A stretch of DNA of 6,170 nucleotides from JBGTGG01 sp041746855 (GTDB lineage: Bacteria > Bacteroidota > Bacteroidia > Cytophagales > Cyclobacteriaceae): NCBI GenBank assembly GCA_041746855.1, contig JBGTGG010000317.1, positions 1 to 6,170 on the forward strand, written 5' to 3'. Position 1 is the first letter of the stretch. Each line of letters starts with the position of its first letter. This document shows, piece by piece, positions 5,433 through 6,170 of this stretch. Made by a program: the position numbers and the translations under genes. A model generated the notes under the pieces. The model did no database searches, was not told the origin of the DNA, and was given only the letters and a program-made list of their open reading frames with translations.

Positions 5433-5840
5433 ATGAAATCATTTTTTCTATTGATCACCGCATTGTTCGTTTCCGTGTTGGCAGTTGGCCAGGACTTGCC
5501 ACGAACTGAATTCAATGCTTCGCTTTCTGAAAATGTAATCTCCGTTAAACCCGGAGAAACAAAGTCACTCACTGTTTCTATTGCACGTTCAAAAGCCTGG
5601 ACAAAGTCGGAGGCATCGCTTAGTATTCCGGCTGCACTTCCTGAAGGAATAAATATTTCGTTTGAACCAGCAGAAGGACTTTTCGCAGAAAGCACAATGC
5701 ATGTTGAAATTGCTCCGGATGTAAAAGCGGGGGTTCACACCATTATGGTGCGTAGTGAAATCAGGTACAAGAAAAAAGGAAACTTGCTTCGCATTGAAGT
5801 TGATAACACCTCCACGGCTATCACCGGAATCAACAACTAG
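5433..5840 (+). CDS. Small secreted protein with a predicted beta-sandwich (NEW3/Ig-like)
   Basis: The 135-residue product has a clear Sec signal peptide: MKSFF, a hydrophobic core to about residue 17, and probable cleavage after AVG (17-19). The mature part of about 116 residues is rich in alternating beta-strand patterns. VISVKPGETKSLTVSI (35-50), LPEGINISFEPAEG (69-82) and IAPDVKAGVHTIMVRSEI (93-110) match the layout of NEW3/Ig-like beta-sandwich domains (PGE turn, P-x-G strand, A-G-x-H/Y-x-I/V strand). No lipobox cysteine, catalytic motif or type IX sorting domain is visible, and the protein has no cysteines. It is probably periplasmic or exported and may bind or stabilise another surface component. 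Its position just behind the LytTR regulator and its repeat array suggests it is a regulated output of that system. The specific function is unknown. Confidence 0.8.
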   Translation: MKSFFLLITALFVSVLAVGQDLPRTEFNASLSENVISVKPGETKSLTVSIARSKAWTKSEASLSIPAALPEGINISFEPAEGLFAESTMHVEIAPDVKAGVHTIMVRSEIRYKKKGNLLRIEVDNTSTAITGINN

Positions 5841-5841
5841 A

Positions 5842-5951
5842 AGCTATCTCAAAATCAATGTGTCAGCCTGAGCTTGTCGAAGGCTGTTTCGGAGTCAATC
5901 AATAAGGTTTCGATAAACTCAACCTGACAGTTGTGCTATTTTGAGATGGTT
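5842..5951. repeat. Composite inverted-repeat element (BIME/MITE-like, about 110 bp)
   Basis: The outer arms ATCTCAAAAT (5846-5855) and ATTTTGAGAT (5938-5947) are perfect reverse complements and extend with two mismatches to 5842 and 5951. Inside lie two 25-bp units in opposite orientation (5861-5885 and 5905-5929) that agree at 19 of 25 positions. Each is itself a hairpin: CAGCCT/AGGCTG (5864-5869 with 5881-5886) and AGGTT/AACCT (5905-5909 with 5921-5925). The stem differences between the two units are compensatory. The core CCTGAGCTTGTCGAAGG resembles palindromic repeats scattered in many bacterial genomes. It is non-coding and lies between convergent genes, the usual place for REP/BIME elements. 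Confidence 0.7.
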
Positions 5952-5956
5952 CTTAA

Positions 5957-6169
5957 TTATAAAGCCTGGCTGCACACCGCCAGGCTTTTTTTCATTTCTG
6001 AATAGTAACTTGATGCATTTTGGCCAGCCGCCCATTTTTGATTCCACTCCAACTCAATTCCCAAATACTGTTCATCAGAAAATTGGGATCGCAGGTAGGT
6101 TGTAAACCCATCATCAATTCCCTTATACGGTTCATTGAATTCAATGTTCCAATCTGGAAATGATTTCCT
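5957..6169 (-). CDS. C-terminal end of a probable N-formylglutamate amidohydrolase-family protein (partial)
   Basis: Reading the minus strand from the right edge gives 70 open codons ending in TAA at 5957-5959; the start lies beyond the window. The peptide contains FNEPYKGIDDGFTTYLRSQF and, soon after, YLGIELEWNQKW. These match the C-terminal N-E-P-Y-x-G ... G-I-E-L/I-E-x-N-Q pattern of N-formylglutamate amidohydrolase-like zinc hydrolases, which cleave formyl or related amide groups from glutamate derivatives. The metal-binding residues would be upstream and are not visible. The last ten or so codons (KKSLAVCSQAL) lie inside the hairpin and T-run of the terminator belonging to the opposite strand, so the tail may be a recent extension past the ancestral stop. 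The family call rests on about 40 residues. Confidence 0.6.
   Translation of the reverse strand, partial: RKSFPDWNIEFNEPYKGIDDGFTTYLRSQFSDEQYLGIELEWNQKWAAGQNASSYYSEMKKSLAVCSQAL
5961..5992 (+). terminator. Rho-independent terminator
   Basis: AAAGCCTGGC (5961-5970) pairs perfectly with GCCAGGCTTT (5979-5988) around an 8-nt loop, and the second arm runs into seven consecutive Ts (5986-5992). The stem is GC-rich at its core. It ends plus-strand transcription from the secreted-protein gene and shields the convergent minus-strand gene. On the minus strand the stem is followed only by TTTATAATT, so termination in that direction would be weaker. Confidence 0.88.
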
Positions 6170-6170
6170 T

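Noticed and set aside
5291..5509. Plus-strand open frame of 72 codons after the LytTR gene
   Set aside because: It covers the repeat array and promoter region and ends out of frame inside the secreted-protein gene; no coding signal is seen.
5402..5695. Minus-strand open frame of 97 codons overlapping the secreted-protein gene
   Set aside because: The plus-strand gene has a signal peptide, beta-sandwich pattern and promoter; the antisense frame has none of these.

Overview
The window looks like chromosomal DNA from a Bacteroidota bacterium, most likely of the Cytophagales. Base composition is moderate to low GC. Start codons lack Shine-Dalgarno sequences, and several are preceded by A-rich leaders and candidate Bacteroidota promoters (TTTG / TAnnTTTG). 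The gene families also fit: a multi-HhH membrane protein, an ECF sigma factor with a multi-pass membrane partner, and a membrane-anchored LytTR regulator without a receiver domain. No phage, plasmid, CRISPR or transposase signature was seen.

Layout: a minus-strand gene for a membrane protein with three ComEA-like helix-hairpin-helix modules (13-912) diverges from hemA (glutamyl-tRNA reductase, 1048-2313). Their 135-bp spacer holds a 19-bp dyad with Fur/PerR-family geometry. Next come an ECF sigma factor (2380-2874), a four-TM putative anti-sigma or sigma-associated protein 2 nt later (2877-3485), and a DUF71/Dph6-like ATP pyrophosphatase (3506-4204). All three run in the same direction and probably share a transcript. 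Then follow a four-TM LytTR transcription factor (4328-5290) and a small secreted protein (5433-5840). A composite inverted repeat (5842-5951) and a strong intrinsic terminator (5961-5992) separate these from a convergent partial minus-strand gene (5957-6169), whose C-terminus resembles N-formylglutamate amidohydrolases. No stretch longer than about 150 bases is without a gene; the spacers are described individually.

The most interesting structure is regulatory. The LytTR gene is flanked on both sides by phased direct repeats of a related motif, approximately WTYYACCACA. Three copies at exactly 20-bp spacing lie immediately before its start codon (4262-4312). Four copies at 20/20/21-bp spacing lie immediately after its stop codon and before the promoter of the secreted-protein gene (5293-5364). 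Two-helical-turn direct repeats are the known operator geometry of LytTR domains. The arrangement therefore suggests a self-contained module: a membrane-tethered one-component regulator that controls itself and a neighbouring exported beta-sandwich protein. The repeats are directly visible; the binding and the regulatory logic are inferred.
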